From Streptomyces sp. NBC_01431 (GTDB lineage: Bacteria > Actinomycetota > Actinomycetes > Streptomycetales > Streptomycetaceae), in NCBI RefSeq assembly GCF_036231355.1, contig NZ_CP109496.1, positions 7,626,001 through 7,690,000 on the forward strand: a stretch of DNA of 64,000 nucleotides, written 5' to 3'. The notes under the pieces were generated by a model that saw only the letters and a program-made list of their open reading frames with translations, did not search any database and had not been told where the DNA came from. The first letter of the stretch is position 1. Each line of letters begins with the position of its first letter. Of this stretch, positions 42,374 through 51,616 are shown in pieces. Made by a program: the position numbers and the translations under genes.

Positions 42374-43528
42374 TTGACCGCCATCGACCCCACCGCCCAC
42401 CTGACCGCGGAGCAGATCGAGGAGCTTGGCCGCGAGCTGGACGCGATCCGCGACGAGGTGATCGCCAGCCGCGGCGAGAAAGACGCCGCCTACATCCGTA
42501 AGGTCATCTCGGCGCAGCGCAAGCTCGAGTTGGTCAGCAGGGGTGTGCTGCTGTTCTCGATCTTCCCGCCCGCGTGGCTGATCGGCACTGCCGGCCTGTC
42601 CGTGGCGAAGATCATGGACAACATGGAGATCGGCCACAACATCCTGCACGGCCAGTGGGACTGGATGCGGGACCCGAAGATCCACTCCACCACCTGGGAG
42701 TGGGATCACGTCTCGCCGTCCGACCAGTGGAAGCACTCGCACAACGAGCTTCACCACACGTACACCAACGTGATCGGCAAGGACAACGACCTCGGCTACG
42801 GCATCATGCGCGTCGACGAGGACCAGAAGTGGCACCCGTTCCACCTCGGCCAGCCGCTGTGGAACTTCATCAACGCCTGCTTCTTCGAGTACGGCATCGC
42901 CGCGTACGACCTGGAACTCGGCAAGAACCTGCACAAGCGCCGCCGCAAGAACCCGGAGTTCCGCGCCCAAGCCAAGGCTGTGGGCCGCAAGATCCGCAAG
43001 CAGGTGCTCAAGGACTACGTGATCCACCCGCTGCTGTCGGGCCCGTCGTTCCTCACCACGCTCGCCGCCACGTTCACCGCGAACCTGGTCCGCAACATCT
43101 GGACCCACTCGGTGATCATGTGCGGGCACTTCCCCGAGGGCGTACAGGTCTTCGAGCGCCAGTCGATCAAGGGCGAGACGCGCGGCCAGTGGTACCTGCG
43201 CCAGATGATGGGCTCGGCGAACATCAGCGGCGGCAGGGCCATGCACTTCATGACCGGCAACCTGTCGCACCAGATCGAGCACCACCTGTTCCCGGACCTG
43301 CCGAGCAACCGGTACGCCGAGGTCGCGGTGAAGGTGCGAGCGCTGTTTGAAAAGTACGAGCTGGAGTACGTCACCGGGCCGCTGCCCAAGCAGGTGTTCT
43401 CCGCGTGGCGCAAGGTCTTCCGGCTCTCGCTGCCGAACAAGAAGCCCAAGGCTACAGGCGCGACCGGCGGTAGCTCGGCAGACGCAGCAACCTGGAGCCT
43501 GACGTTGGCGGGCGAAACGCCGCAATGA
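42374..43528 (+). CDS. Membrane fatty acid desaturase
   Basis: A 384-aa acyl-lipid/acyl-CoA desaturase of the DesA3-like group. It has three His boxes: HNILH (88-92), HSHNELHH (121-128) and HQIEHH (about 300), which hold the di-iron centre. The start is a TTG at 42374 with GGAG at the right distance; no ATG or GTG fits. It introduces a double bond into membrane fatty acids, using the upstream reductase. It ends only 40 bp before hypX, so some read-through into the hydrogenase maturation operon is possible. Confidence 0.93.
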   Translation: MTAIDPTAHLTAEQIEELGRELDAIRDEVIASRGEKDAAYIRKVISAQRKLELVSRGVLLFSIFPPAWLIGTAGLSVAKIMDNMEIGHNILHGQWDWMRDPKIHSTTWEWDHVSPSDQWKHSHNELHHTYTNVIGKDNDLGYGIMRVDEDQKWHPFHLGQPLWNFINACFFEYGIAAYDLELGKNLHKRRRKNPEFRAQAKAVGRKIRKQVLKDYVIHPLLSGPSFLTTLAATFTANLVRNIWTHSVIMCGHFPEGVQVFERQSIKGETRGQWYLRQMMGSANISGGRAMHFMTGNLSHQIEHHLFPDLPSNRYAEVAVKVRALFEKYELEYVTGPLPKQVFSAWRKVFRLSLPNKKPKATGATGGSSADAATWSLTLAGETPQ

Positions 43529-43568
43529 TCCTTTCCGTCACCTCGTAGACAGGCGAACATGCGAGGTC

Positions 43569-45320
43569 ATGGATATCTTGCTCGCGGTCAGTGCGTTCAA
43601 CAGCCTGTCACAGCGCATGCACGCGGAATTGTCGGACCTGGGGCACCGGGTGGACGTCGTTCTCGCGTCCCACTGTCCCGACGCCGTACGTGCCGCCGTA
43701 TGCGAATTTCGGCCGGAACTCATCATCGCGCCGATGCTGAGGACGGCGCTGCCCGAGGACGTGTGGCGGGAGCACACCTGCCTCATTGTTCATCCGGGGC
43801 CGCCGGGCGATCGCGGCCCCGCCTCCTTGGACTGGGCGATCGCCGAAGAGGCACCGCGCTGGGGAGTGACGGTGCTGCAGGCCGAGGCCGCGATGGACGC
43901 GGGGGACATCTGGGCGACCGAGCCGTTCACCGTCTCGCCCGTGGGCAAGAGCGACCTGTACCGCAACGAGGTGTCCGACGCCGCTTCGGTCGCTGTACTG
44001 GAAGCTGTGCGGCGGTACGCCGAGGGTTCGTACAAACCGCGGCCGCAGAACGACCCCGCGATCGACGTGGTGTGGCGCGACTTCTTCCGCCAGGAGCGGC
44101 GAAGGATCGACTGGGAACAGGACAGCACCCGGACGGTACTGCGCAAGCTCCGAGGGGCCGACTCGCAACCGGGCGTCCTCGATGAACTTCTCGGTCGGGA
44201 GGTGTTCCTGCACGGCGGGTATCCCGAGGACCGACTGCGCGGACGGCCCGGCGACCTGCTCGCCACGCGGGCGGGAGCGGTCTGCCGGGCCACCCGGGAC
44301 GGCGCGGTGTGGATCCCGGAACTGCGCCCGCGCAAGACATCCGGTGACCCCGCGCCGTTCCGCCGCCCGGCGGTTTCCGTGCTCGCCGGCTTTCTGGACC
44401 CGTCCGGCGCCACACCGACGGGAACGGGCCCTGGCGCCTCATCGCTGTCGCTGCCGGAGGACCCCGCCCCGCTTGAACTGCCTGCCGAACGGGGCACCTG
44501 GACCGACATCCGGTACCGGCAGCATGGCGACATCGGCTTCCTAGCCTTCTCCTTCCCCAGCGGGGCGATGAGCACCGACCACTGCATCCGGCTGCTCGCC
44601 GCCTACCAGTACGCCCTCGCCCGCCCCACGTCGGTGCTGGTCCTCGACGGGGGGCGGGACTTCTTCTCCAACGGGATCCATCTGAACGTCATCGAGGCAG
44701 CCGCCGACCCCGCCGGCGAGTCCTGGGCGAACATCAATGCCATGGACGACCTGGTCGAGGCGGTGCTGCGCACCACCGACCGTCTGGTGGTCGCGGCGGT
44801 CGGCGGCAACGCCGCGGCCGGTGGCCTCATGCTTGCCTTGGCCGCCGACCAGGTGTGGTGCCGTGCGGGTGCCGTGCTCAACCCGCACTACCGGCGGATG
44901 GGCCTGTACGGCTCCGAGTTCTGGACGTACACGTTGCCGCGCCGCGTCGGAGCGCGGGCGGCGCACCAGCTGACATACGAGGCGCTCCCGGTGAGTGCCG
45001 CGCGCGCTGCCCGGATCGGCCTGGTGGACCGTCTGGTACCGGTCGCGGCACAGGAGTTCACCCCCGAGATCGAGAGCATGGCGGCCGAACTTGCCGGCAC
45101 CCCGGACCTCCGGCGGCGCATCGCCGCGAAGGCCGCGGCACGCCGGGCGGACGAGGAAGTACGGCCGCTCGCGGAGTACCGGCGCGGCGAACTCGCCCGT
45201 ATGCGCGCCATCTTCTTCGACCGCGAGGCCGAATACCACGCCCTGCGGTCGGCCTTCGTCCGGAAACTTCCCGGCCACTCCGCCCGGCCACTGACCCTGG
45301 TGGCCGGGGAACCCCGATGA
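43569..45320 (+). CDS. hypX: HypX, hydrogenase maturation protein (CO-ligand synthesis)
   Basis: A 583-aa two-domain protein. The N-terminal formyltransferase-like half has HPGPPGDRG at 75-83 and the C-terminal half is enoyl-CoA-hydratase-like (LDGGRDFFSNGIHLNVIEAA and ANINAMDDL, both HypX-typical). In other bacteria HypX takes a formyl group and releases CO for the active-site iron under aerobic conditions. It leads the maturation operon; its stop overlaps the protease start (ATGA, 45317-45320). Ribosome site GAGG is close to the ATG. No clear promoter in the 40-bp gap, so it may lie within the desaturase gene. Confidence 0.93.
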   Translation: MDILLAVSAFNSLSQRMHAELSDLGHRVDVVLASHCPDAVRAAVCEFRPELIIAPMLRTALPEDVWREHTCLIVHPGPPGDRGPASLDWAIAEEAPRWGVTVLQAEAAMDAGDIWATEPFTVSPVGKSDLYRNEVSDAASVAVLEAVRRYAEGSYKPRPQNDPAIDVVWRDFFRQERRRIDWEQDSTRTVLRKLRGADSQPGVLDELLGREVFLHGGYPEDRLRGRPGDLLATRAGAVCRATRDGAVWIPELRPRKTSGDPAPFRRPAVSVLAGFLDPSGATPTGTGPGASSLSLPEDPAPLELPAERGTWTDIRYRQHGDIGFLAFSFPSGAMSTDHCIRLLAAYQYALARPTSVLVLDGGRDFFSNGIHLNVIEAAADPAGESWANINAMDDLVEAVLRTTDRLVVAAVGGNAAAGGLMLALAADQVWCRAGAVLNPHYRRMGLYGSEFWTYTLPRRVGARAAHQLTYEALPVSAARAARIGLVDRLVPVAAQEFTPEIESMAAELAGTPDLRRRIAAKAAARRADEEVRPLAEYRRGELARMRAIFFDREAEYHALRSAFVRKLPGHSARPLTLVAGEPR

Positions 45321-45901
45321 ACGCGCGTGTGCTCGTGGCGGGTGTCGGCAACATCTTCCTCGCGGACGACGCCTTCGGCCCCGAGGTGATCCGCGCCCTG
45401 GAGCGCCGCCCGCTGCCCCCCGAGGTGCGGGTGCGGGACTTCGGCATCCGTGGCTTGGACTTGGCGTACGCATTGCTGGACGGCTACGACATCGCTGTCC
45501 TGATCGACGCGGCCGAACGGGGGCACCCATACGGCACGCTCTCCCTGATCGAGGCGGAGGTGCCCGACGCCGACCGCGCCGCCCCGCCGGAGGCGCACGG
45601 CATGGATCCCGCGAAGGTGCTGGCCCTGGCCGCGCACCTGGGAGAAGGGCCGCTGCCGCGCGTCCTCGTGCTCGCCTGCGAGCCCCAGCGGTGGCCACGC
45701 CCGGACGAGGACATCGTCCCCGGCCTCAGCGGGCCGGTGCGCGGCGCGGTCGAGCGGGCCGCTGAGACCCTGCACCGGTTGGTCCCCGTGCTGCTGGCCG
45801 ACCCTGCGGCCACACCTTCATTGAGCCGCCCGGAGGAATCTGCGGACCCCTCCGCGGCCGGTCTCGCCGGACTGGTGGCCGGTGGCCCCGAGGATCGGTG
45901 A
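45317..45901 (+). CDS. Hydrogenase maturation protease
   Basis: A 194-aa HyaD/HybD-family endopeptidase. Nickel-sensing acidic residues are in GNIFLADDAFGPEV (about 12-25) and the second conserved Asp in LIDAAERGH (about 61-69). Such proteases clip the C-terminal tail of the large subunit after nickel insertion. HhyL here has 22 residues after DPCxxCxxH, so a substrate tail exists. Translationally coupled to hypX; hypB follows after 51 bp. Confidence 0.9.
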   Translation: MNARVLVAGVGNIFLADDAFGPEVIRALERRPLPPEVRVRDFGIRGLDLAYALLDGYDIAVLIDAAERGHPYGTLSLIEAEVPDADRAAPPEAHGMDPAKVLALAAHLGEGPLPRVLVLACEPQRWPRPDEDIVPGLSGPVRGAVERAAETLHRLVPVLLADPAATPSLSRPEESADPSAAGLAGLVAGGPEDR

Positions 45902-45952
45902 CGGTCCACCCACCTTGGGTTCCTACTGACACCCACAGCGAGGAGCAGCGTT

Positions 45953-46708
45953 ATGTGCGACGAGTCCGTGGACGTCACGCAGGCCGTGCTGGCGAAGAAC
46001 GACGGCCTGGCGGCGAACCTGCGCAGGGAACTGGCCCGACGCGGGGTCACCATCGTCAACCTGCTCTCCAGCCCGGGCAGTGGCAAGACGGAACTGCTGG
46101 GACGGATCCTGGCTCGTGCGGTGGAGCGGGGCATCCCGGTGGCCGCGTTCACTGCCGACCTCGCGACGGAGAACGACGCCCGCCGTCTCGCCCGTTCGGG
46201 AGCACCGGTGAAGCAGCTGTTGACCGACGGTCTGTGCCATCTGGAAGCCCGGCAGCTGCGCGTCCATGTGGAGAACTGGCTGCCCGAGGACACCGCCCTG
46301 CTCTTCGTGGAGAACGTCGGCAACCTCGTCTGCCCGGCGTCCTACGACCTTGGTGAGAGCCTGCGGATCGTCCTGATGGCGGTCACGGAGGGCGAGGACA
46401 AGCCGTTGAAGTACCCCACCGCTTTCGGCTCCGCCCATCTGGTGGTGCTCACCAAGACCGATCTGGCCGAGCCTGCCGACTTCGACTCGGAGGCCTTCGA
46501 CGCCTGTACGCGGCGAGTGAATCCCGGGGTGGAGGTCGTACGGTCGTGTGCCCGCACCGGTGAGGGTGTCGACACCGTCCTGGAGCGGGTGCTCGCCGTG
46601 CGGGACGGTGCGGCCGTCCACCGGCCGCCCCTCGCGCCGCACCCACACGGCCACGTCCATGAGTACCCGCACGAGGACACGGGCCTCGCGGCCGGCCGAC
46701 TTTCGTGA
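45953..46708 (+). CDS. hypB: HypB, GTPase for nickel insertion
   Basis: A 251-aa SIMIBI GTPase. The P-loop SSPGSGKTE is at 39-47, F-T-A-D-L and V-E-N-V-G-N-L-V-C-P follow, and the guanine-specificity T-K-T-D-L is present. The usual N-terminal C-x-x-C-G-C nickel site is absent (only Cys2), and a His-rich tail (HPHGHVHEYPH, 230-240) is at the C-terminus instead of near the N-terminus. With HypA it delivers nickel to the large subunit. Its stop overlaps the hypF GTG. Confidence 0.95.
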   Translation: MCDESVDVTQAVLAKNDGLAANLRRELARRGVTIVNLLSSPGSGKTELLGRILARAVERGIPVAAFTADLATENDARRLARSGAPVKQLLTDGLCHLEARQLRVHVENWLPEDTALLFVENVGNLVCPASYDLGESLRIVLMAVTEGEDKPLKYPTAFGSAHLVVLTKTDLAEPADFDSEAFDACTRRVNPGVEVVRSCARTGEGVDTVLERVLAVRDGAAVHRPPLAPHPHGHVHEYPHEDTGLAAGRLS

Positions 46709-49038
46709 CGGCGCCCGCCGCCCAGGCTGTTCGTCGCCGGGTCACGGTGCGCGGCACGGTGCAGGGCGTGGGATTCCGCCCCTACGTGCACCGCCTGGCA
46801 ACGGACCTGACGCTCACCGGGTTCGTCAGCAACACCGCGGCCGGAGTGCTCATCGAGGTGGAGGGCCCCCCGGCTGACGTCGACCGCTTCTGCGACCACC
46901 TGACCGCCGAGTCTCCGCCGCTGGCCGTTGTCGCCGGCATCGGCGTCGAGAACATGCCTGCCACTGGTGCCGACGACACCTTCACGATCCGCTCCACCGG
47001 GCAGTCCCTGGGCCGCACCCTGCTCCCGCCCGACACCGCGCCCTGCGCCGACTGCCTGCGTGAGCTGGCCGATCCGGCAGACCGCCGACACCGGCATCCC
47101 TTCGTCACCTGCACGCACTGCGGACCTCGCTTTACCATCGCCACCGGGATGCCGTACGACCGCGCGGTTACGACCATGACCGACTTCCCGATGTGTTCCG
47201 CCTGCGCCCTGGAGTACGGCGACCCCGTCGACCGCCGCTTCCATGCCCAGCCCGTGGCATGTCCCGACTGCGGTCCCCGGCTGCGTCTGCTGCCCGCGCC
47301 TGGCAGCGGCCTCCGGCCCGCACGTGACGCCGAGGCCCTGACCGCGGCGCGGGCACTGCTGGCCGCCGGACGGATCGTCGCGGTGAAGGGCCTCGGCGGC
47401 TACCACCTGGCATGCGATGCCACTGACGCCCGGGCCGTGGACGGGCTGCGCGGCCGCAAGGAGCGCGGCGGCAAGCCCTTCGCGGTGATGTGCGCGGAAC
47501 TCGGCGACGTGGAGCGGATCGCCCAGGTCTCCGCAGTCGAGCGCGCAGTCCTCGTCGGCCCCCGGCGTCCCATCGTCCTGCTGCGTCGGCGCACGTCGGG
47601 TGCCACCCTCCGGCTGGCGCCCGGGGTGTGTCCGGGCAGCCCGCACGTCGGCGTGATGCTGCCGTACACCCCCGTGCACACCCTGCTGTTCGGGCTGCCC
47701 GGCGATCCGCCGAGCCCGCGGGTGCTGGTCATGACGAGCGGCAACCGCTCGGGGGAGTCGATCGTCACGGACGACGACGAGGCGCTGGTCCGGCTGGATG
47801 GACTGGCCGACGCGTGGCTCGCCCACGACCGGGTCATCGCCTCCCCATGCGACGACTCGTTGCTGCGGGTGCGTGCCGACGGCACCGAGCAGGTGCTGCG
47901 CCGCTCCCGCGGATACGTACCCCGCCCCCTGCGCCTTCCGATGGAGCTTCGCCCGGCACTCGCGGTGGGTGGCGATCTGAAGAACGCGCTGGCCATCGGC
48001 GAGGGCGAACACGCCTGGCTCGGCCCGCACATCGGTGACATGGGCGACCTGACCACCCTGGAGGCCGCACGTCGGGCGGAGCTGCACATGCGACGCCTGA
48101 CGGGCGTCAGCCCCGAACTGGTCGCCGCCGATCGACACCCTGGGTACCACTCAAACCGGTGGGCTCGGCAGCGGGCCCTCCAACTTCCCCGGTCCACGCC
48201 TCTGTTCGTCCAGCATCACCACGCCCATATTGCCTCGGCGATGGCTGAGCACGGCCTCACCTCCCCCGTGATCGGCGTCGCATTCGACGGCACGGGTTAC
48301 GGCGACGACGGCACCGTCTGGGGCGGCGAGGTCCTGCTCGCCGACTACAGCGGCTACCGGCGCTTTGCCCACCTGACGCCCGCGCCGCTCCCCGGCGGTG
48401 ACGCGGGAGTGGCCAACCCATGCCGTCTGGCCCTGGGCAGGTTGTGGGCCGCCGGCCTGCCGTGGGACGCGGACCTGCCCAGCGTCGCCGTCTGCACTTC
48501 CGAGGAACTGTCTGTGCTGGAACGGCAGTTGACGCGTCAGGTGGCCTGTGTGGCGACCTCCAGCATGGGACGGCTCTTCGACGCGGTGTCCTCCCTCGCG
48601 GGCGTGTGCCACCGCGCGGGTTACGAGGCCCAGGCCGCCCTGGAACTGGAGGCGGCTGCTGCTTCGGCCTGGGAGGACGACAGCACGGCGTACGCCTTCG
48701 CCATCGGTCCTGCCGGATGCGATCCGGCGCCCGTGCTGAGGGCGGTGGTGGCCGACATGCGACGCGGGATCCCGGCCCCCGTGATCGCTGGGCGTTTCCA
48801 CCGCGGCGTAGCACGGGCCGTCGTGGAGATCTGCCGGCACGCACGCCGGGACACGGGTCTGGCCACAGTGGCCCTCAGCGGCGGAGTCTTCGCCAACGCG
48901 CTCCTGGAGCAGGAGTGCACGGCGCTGCTGTCCGACGATGGCTTCGCCGTGCTGCGGCACGGCGAAGTCCCGCCCAACGACGGCGGGTTGGCGCTCGGCC
49001 AGCTGGTGATCGCGGCATACGGACGACAGAAGGAGTGA
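46705..49038 (+). CDS. hypF: HypF, carbamoyltransferase for cyanide-ligand synthesis
   Basis: A 777-aa protein with all four HypF parts in order. These are an acylphosphatase domain (VRGTVQGVGFRPYVHRLA, about 12-29), two zinc-finger pairs (CADCLRE...CTHCGPRF...CSACALEY...CPDCGPR, about 114-194), a YrdC-like carbamoyl-AMP domain (KGLGGYHLACDAT), and a Kae1-like transferase domain (HHAHIASAMAEH, about 505). It makes carbamoyl-AMP from carbamoyl phosphate and moves it to the HypE C-terminal Cys. GTG start, overlapping hypB by four bases. Confidence 0.97.
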   Translation: MTAPAAQAVRRRVTVRGTVQGVGFRPYVHRLATDLTLTGFVSNTAAGVLIEVEGPPADVDRFCDHLTAESPPLAVVAGIGVENMPATGADDTFTIRSTGQSLGRTLLPPDTAPCADCLRELADPADRRHRHPFVTCTHCGPRFTIATGMPYDRAVTTMTDFPMCSACALEYGDPVDRRFHAQPVACPDCGPRLRLLPAPGSGLRPARDAEALTAARALLAAGRIVAVKGLGGYHLACDATDARAVDGLRGRKERGGKPFAVMCAELGDVERIAQVSAVERAVLVGPRRPIVLLRRRTSGATLRLAPGVCPGSPHVGVMLPYTPVHTLLFGLPGDPPSPRVLVMTSGNRSGESIVTDDDEALVRLDGLADAWLAHDRVIASPCDDSLLRVRADGTEQVLRRSRGYVPRPLRLPMELRPALAVGGDLKNALAIGEGEHAWLGPHIGDMGDLTTLEAARRAELHMRRLTGVSPELVAADRHPGYHSNRWARQRALQLPRSTPLFVQHHHAHIASAMAEHGLTSPVIGVAFDGTGYGDDGTVWGGEVLLADYSGYRRFAHLTPAPLPGGDAGVANPCRLALGRLWAAGLPWDADLPSVAVCTSEELSVLERQLTRQVACVATSSMGRLFDAVSSLAGVCHRAGYEAQAALELEAAAASAWEDDSTAYAFAIGPAGCDPAPVLRAVVADMRRGIPAPVIAGRFHRGVARAVVEICRHARRDTGLATVALSGGVFANALLEQECTALLSDDGFAVLRHGEVPPNDGGLALGQLVIAAYGRQKE

Positions 49039-49041
49039 CCC

Positions 49042-49359
49042 ATGTGTTTGGCCGTGCCCGGCAAGGTCGTGTCGATCGACGACAGAGCCGATCCACGCAC
49101 CGGACTGATCGACTTCGGAGGAGTGCAGAAACAGGCGTGCCTGGAGTACCTGCCCGACGTGCGGGTCGGTGAATACGTCATCGTGCACGTCGGTTTCGCG
49201 CTCCAGCGTCTGGACGAGGAATCGGCGCAGGCCTCCCTGAAGCTCTTCGAGGAACTGGGGCTGCTGGAGGAGGAGTTCGGCGACGCCTGGGAGCGGGCGG
49301 CGAGAGACGCCGGAGTCGCTGCGGTGACCGAGGAATCCCGAGAGAGTGAGGTCCGGTGA
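49042..49359 (+). CDS. hypC: HypC, hydrogenase assembly chaperone
   Basis: A 105-aa HypC/HybG/HupF protein that starts M-C-L-A-V-P-G-K-V, with the essential Cys2 that binds the iron centre and the large-subunit precursor. The central HVGFALQRLDEESA is typical. It is longer than most HypC proteins (about 75-90 residues), with an acidic C-terminal extension. Three bases after hypF; its end overlaps hypD (ATGA-type, 49356-49359, start GTG). Confidence 0.95.
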   Translation: MCLAVPGKVVSIDDRADPRTGLIDFGGVQKQACLEYLPDVRVGEYVIVHVGFALQRLDEESAQASLKLFEELGLLEEEFGDAWERAARDAGVAAVTEESRESEVR

Positions 49360-50498
49360 AGTACATCGACGAGTTCAACGACCCCGAGCTGGCACGGCGA
49401 CTGCTGGACGACATCCGTGCCACGGTCACCCGGCCGTGGGCGCTGATGGAGGTGTGCGGCGGGCAGACCCACTCGATCGTCCGGCACGGCATCGATCAAC
49501 TTCTGCCCGAACAGGTCGAGTTGATCCACGGCCCTGGCTGTCCCGTCTGCGTCACCCCGCTGGACGTCATCGACAAAGCGCTGGAGATCGCCTCACGTCC
49601 CGGGGTGATCTTCTGCTCCTTCGGCGACATGTTGCGGGTACCGGGCACCGACCGCGACCTGTTCCGGGTCAAGGGCGAGGGCGGCGACGTACGCGTGGTG
49701 TACTCGCCGCTCGACGCCCTGGAGCTGGCCCGCCGCAACCCGGACAGGGAAGTGGTCTTCTTCGCCATCGGGTTCGAGACCACAGCCCCCGCCAACGCGA
49801 TGGCCGTGCACCAGGCCCGCCGTCTGGGCCTGACCAACTTCAGCTTGCTGGTGTCCCACGTGCGCGTTCCTCCGGCGGTCGAGGCCATCATGACGGCCCC
49901 CGAGTGCCGGGTGCAGGCTTTCCTTGCCGCCGGGCACGTGTGCAGCGTGATGGGCATGGCCGAGTACCCCGCGCTCGCCGAGCGGTTCCGCGTACCGCTC
50001 GTGGTGACCGGCTTCGAACCGCTGGACATCCTGGAGGGTATCCGCCGGGCGGTCCGCCAACTGGAGCGCGGGGAGCACCGGGTGGAGAACGCGTACGCGC
50101 GTGCCGTACGTGAGGACGGCAACCCGGCCGCCGTAAGCATGATCGAGGAGGTGTTCGAGGTCACTGACCGGAACTGGCGCGGCATCGGGCCCATCCCGCT
50201 GAGTGGCTGGCGGCTGGCCGAGGCCTTCCGCGCGTACGACGCCGAGTGCCGCTTCGACGTCACAGACATCCGCACCGAGGAGCCCGCCGAGTGCCGCGCT
50301 GGCGAGGTGCTCCAAGGGCTGATCAAGCCGATCGAGTGTGCTGCGTTCGGCACCACCTGCACCCCGCGCTCCCCGCTCGGCGCGACCATGGTCTCCAGTG
50401 AGGGCGCCTGCGCGGCCTACTACCTGTACCGCCGGATGAACGACCCGGCGGCGAAGGCCATGGGGGCAGCGCGCGAGGAGATGAACCCCGTTGCCTGA
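49356..50498 (+). CDS. hypD: HypD, scaffold for Fe(CN)2CO assembly
   Basis: A 380-aa HypD protein. It carries EVCGGQTHSIVRHG (about 32-45), HGPGCPVCVTP (about 57-67) and the C-terminal [4Fe-4S] region with conserved Cys in AECRAGEVLQG, IKPIECAAFG and SEGACAAYY. HypC-HypD is the complex on which the iron receives its CN and CO ligands. GTG start, overlapping hypC. Confidence 0.97.
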   Translation: MKYIDEFNDPELARRLLDDIRATVTRPWALMEVCGGQTHSIVRHGIDQLLPEQVELIHGPGCPVCVTPLDVIDKALEIASRPGVIFCSFGDMLRVPGTDRDLFRVKGEGGDVRVVYSPLDALELARRNPDREVVFFAIGFETTAPANAMAVHQARRLGLTNFSLLVSHVRVPPAVEAIMTAPECRVQAFLAAGHVCSVMGMAEYPALAERFRVPLVVTGFEPLDILEGIRRAVRQLERGEHRVENAYARAVREDGNPAAVSMIEEVFEVTDRNWRGIGPIPLSGWRLAEAFRAYDAECRFDVTDIRTEEPAECRAGEVLQGLIKPIECAAFGTTCTPRSPLGATMVSSEGACAAYYLYRRMNDPAAKAMGAAREEMNPVA

Positions 50499-51561
50499 AC
50501 TCGCCGACACGACGCTCGACCCCGCGACCTGGACCTGCCCCGCACCCATTCGCGACCAGCCCGTCGTGGTGATGGGGCACGGTGGAGGCGGCGCCCTGTC
50601 CGCCGAACTGATGGAGCAGGTCTTCGCCCCCGCCTACGGCAACCCCACCCTCGCCGCGCTCGCCGACTCCGCCGTCCTCGAACTGGGCGGCACACGGCTG
50701 GCGTTCTCCACCGACGGCTATGTGGTCCGGCCGCTGTTCTTCCCCGGCGGCAGTCTGGGCGACCTCGCGGTCAACGGCACCGTCAACGACCTCGCGATGA
50801 GCGGCGCCAGGCCCGCCTATCTCTCCGCCGCCTTCGTACTGGAAGAGGGCGTGCAGCTGAGTGTTGTCGAACGGATCGCCCGCGCCATGGGCACGGCGGC
50901 CGAGGCGGCGGGGGTCGTCGTGGCCACCGGCGACACCAAGGTAGTGGAGTCCGGGCACGGCGACGGCGTGTACGTCACCACCGCCGGGGTGGGCCTCGTC
51001 CCCGCCGGCGTCGACATCCGCCCTCAGCGTGCGCGGCCCGGCGACGCCGTCATCGTCAGCGGTCCGATCGGACTGCATGGCGTGGCGATCATGAGCGTGC
51101 GGGAGGGGCTGGAGTTCGGCGTCGAGATCGCCAGCGACACCGCGCCGCTGGCGGATCTGGTGGCGGCCATGCTGGCGGTCACCCCGGACATCCACGTCCT
51201 TCGGGACCCCACCCGCGGCGGTCTGGGTGCGTCCCTCAATGAGATCGCCCGAGCCTCGGGCACCGGTGTCCGTTTGCGGGAGCGGGCGATCCCGGTGCCG
51301 GACGCCGTGGCCAACGCCTGCGGTTTCCTGGGCCTCGACCCGCTCTACGTCGCCAACGAGGGCCGGCTGGTTGCCTTCGTGCCCCCGTCGGCGGCCGATG
51401 AGGTCCTCGCGGCGATGCGTGCCCATCCGCAGGGGGCCGGTGCCACGCTGATCGGGGAGTGCGTCGCCGAGCACCCCGGCATGGTCGTGGTCTCGACCGG
51501 CCTCGGCGGCACCCGGGTGCTGGATCTGCCGCTGGGTGAGCAGCTGCCCCGCATCTGCTGA
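50491..51561 (+). CDS. hypE: HypE, carbamoyl dehydratase
   Basis: A 356-aa PurM-like protein that dehydrates carbamoyl to the thiocyanate donor of CN ligands. MGHGGGGALSAELMEQVF is the usual start and DPTRGGLGASLNEIA is the ATP/metal signature. The last four residues are P-R-I-C, the functional C-terminal Cys. The start is TTG at 50491, inside the last codons of hypD. Last gene of the plus-strand operon; a very strong hairpin follows. Confidence 0.96.
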   Translation: MPELADTTLDPATWTCPAPIRDQPVVVMGHGGGGALSAELMEQVFAPAYGNPTLAALADSAVLELGGTRLAFSTDGYVVRPLFFPGGSLGDLAVNGTVNDLAMSGARPAYLSAAFVLEEGVQLSVVERIARAMGTAAEAAGVVVATGDTKVVESGHGDGVYVTTAGVGLVPAGVDIRPQRARPGDAVIVSGPIGLHGVAIMSVREGLEFGVEIASDTAPLADLVAAMLAVTPDIHVLRDPTRGGLGASLNEIARASGTGVRLRERAIPVPDAVANACGFLGLDPLYVANEGRLVAFVPPSAADEVLAAMRAHPQGAGATLIGECVAEHPGMVVVSTGLGGTRVLDLPLGEQLPRIC

Positions 51562-51565
51562 TCCG

Positions 51566-51616
51566 CATGCACCGGGCCCCGCCCGAGCAACGTGCTCGGG
51601 CGGGGCCCGGTGCATG
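51566..51616. terminator. Bidirectional terminator between hypE and hypA
   Basis: A perfect 24-bp stem (51566-51589 with 51593-51616) encloses the loop ACG. It starts four bases after hypE and ends directly at the hypA stop codon, so it can stop transcription from both converging operons. The arms begin CATGCACCGGGCCC and are very GC-rich. No other hairpin in the window is as strong. Confidence 0.92.

Noticed and set aside
43540..43566. Weak hairpin (ACCTCG / CGAGGT) between the desaturase and hypX genes as a terminator
   Set aside because: Only 6 bp of stem with a 15-base loop, overlapping the hypX ribosome site; too weak to call.
46342..48150. 602-codon minus-strand frame
   Set aside because: Antisense to hypB and hypF; no domain or start signal.
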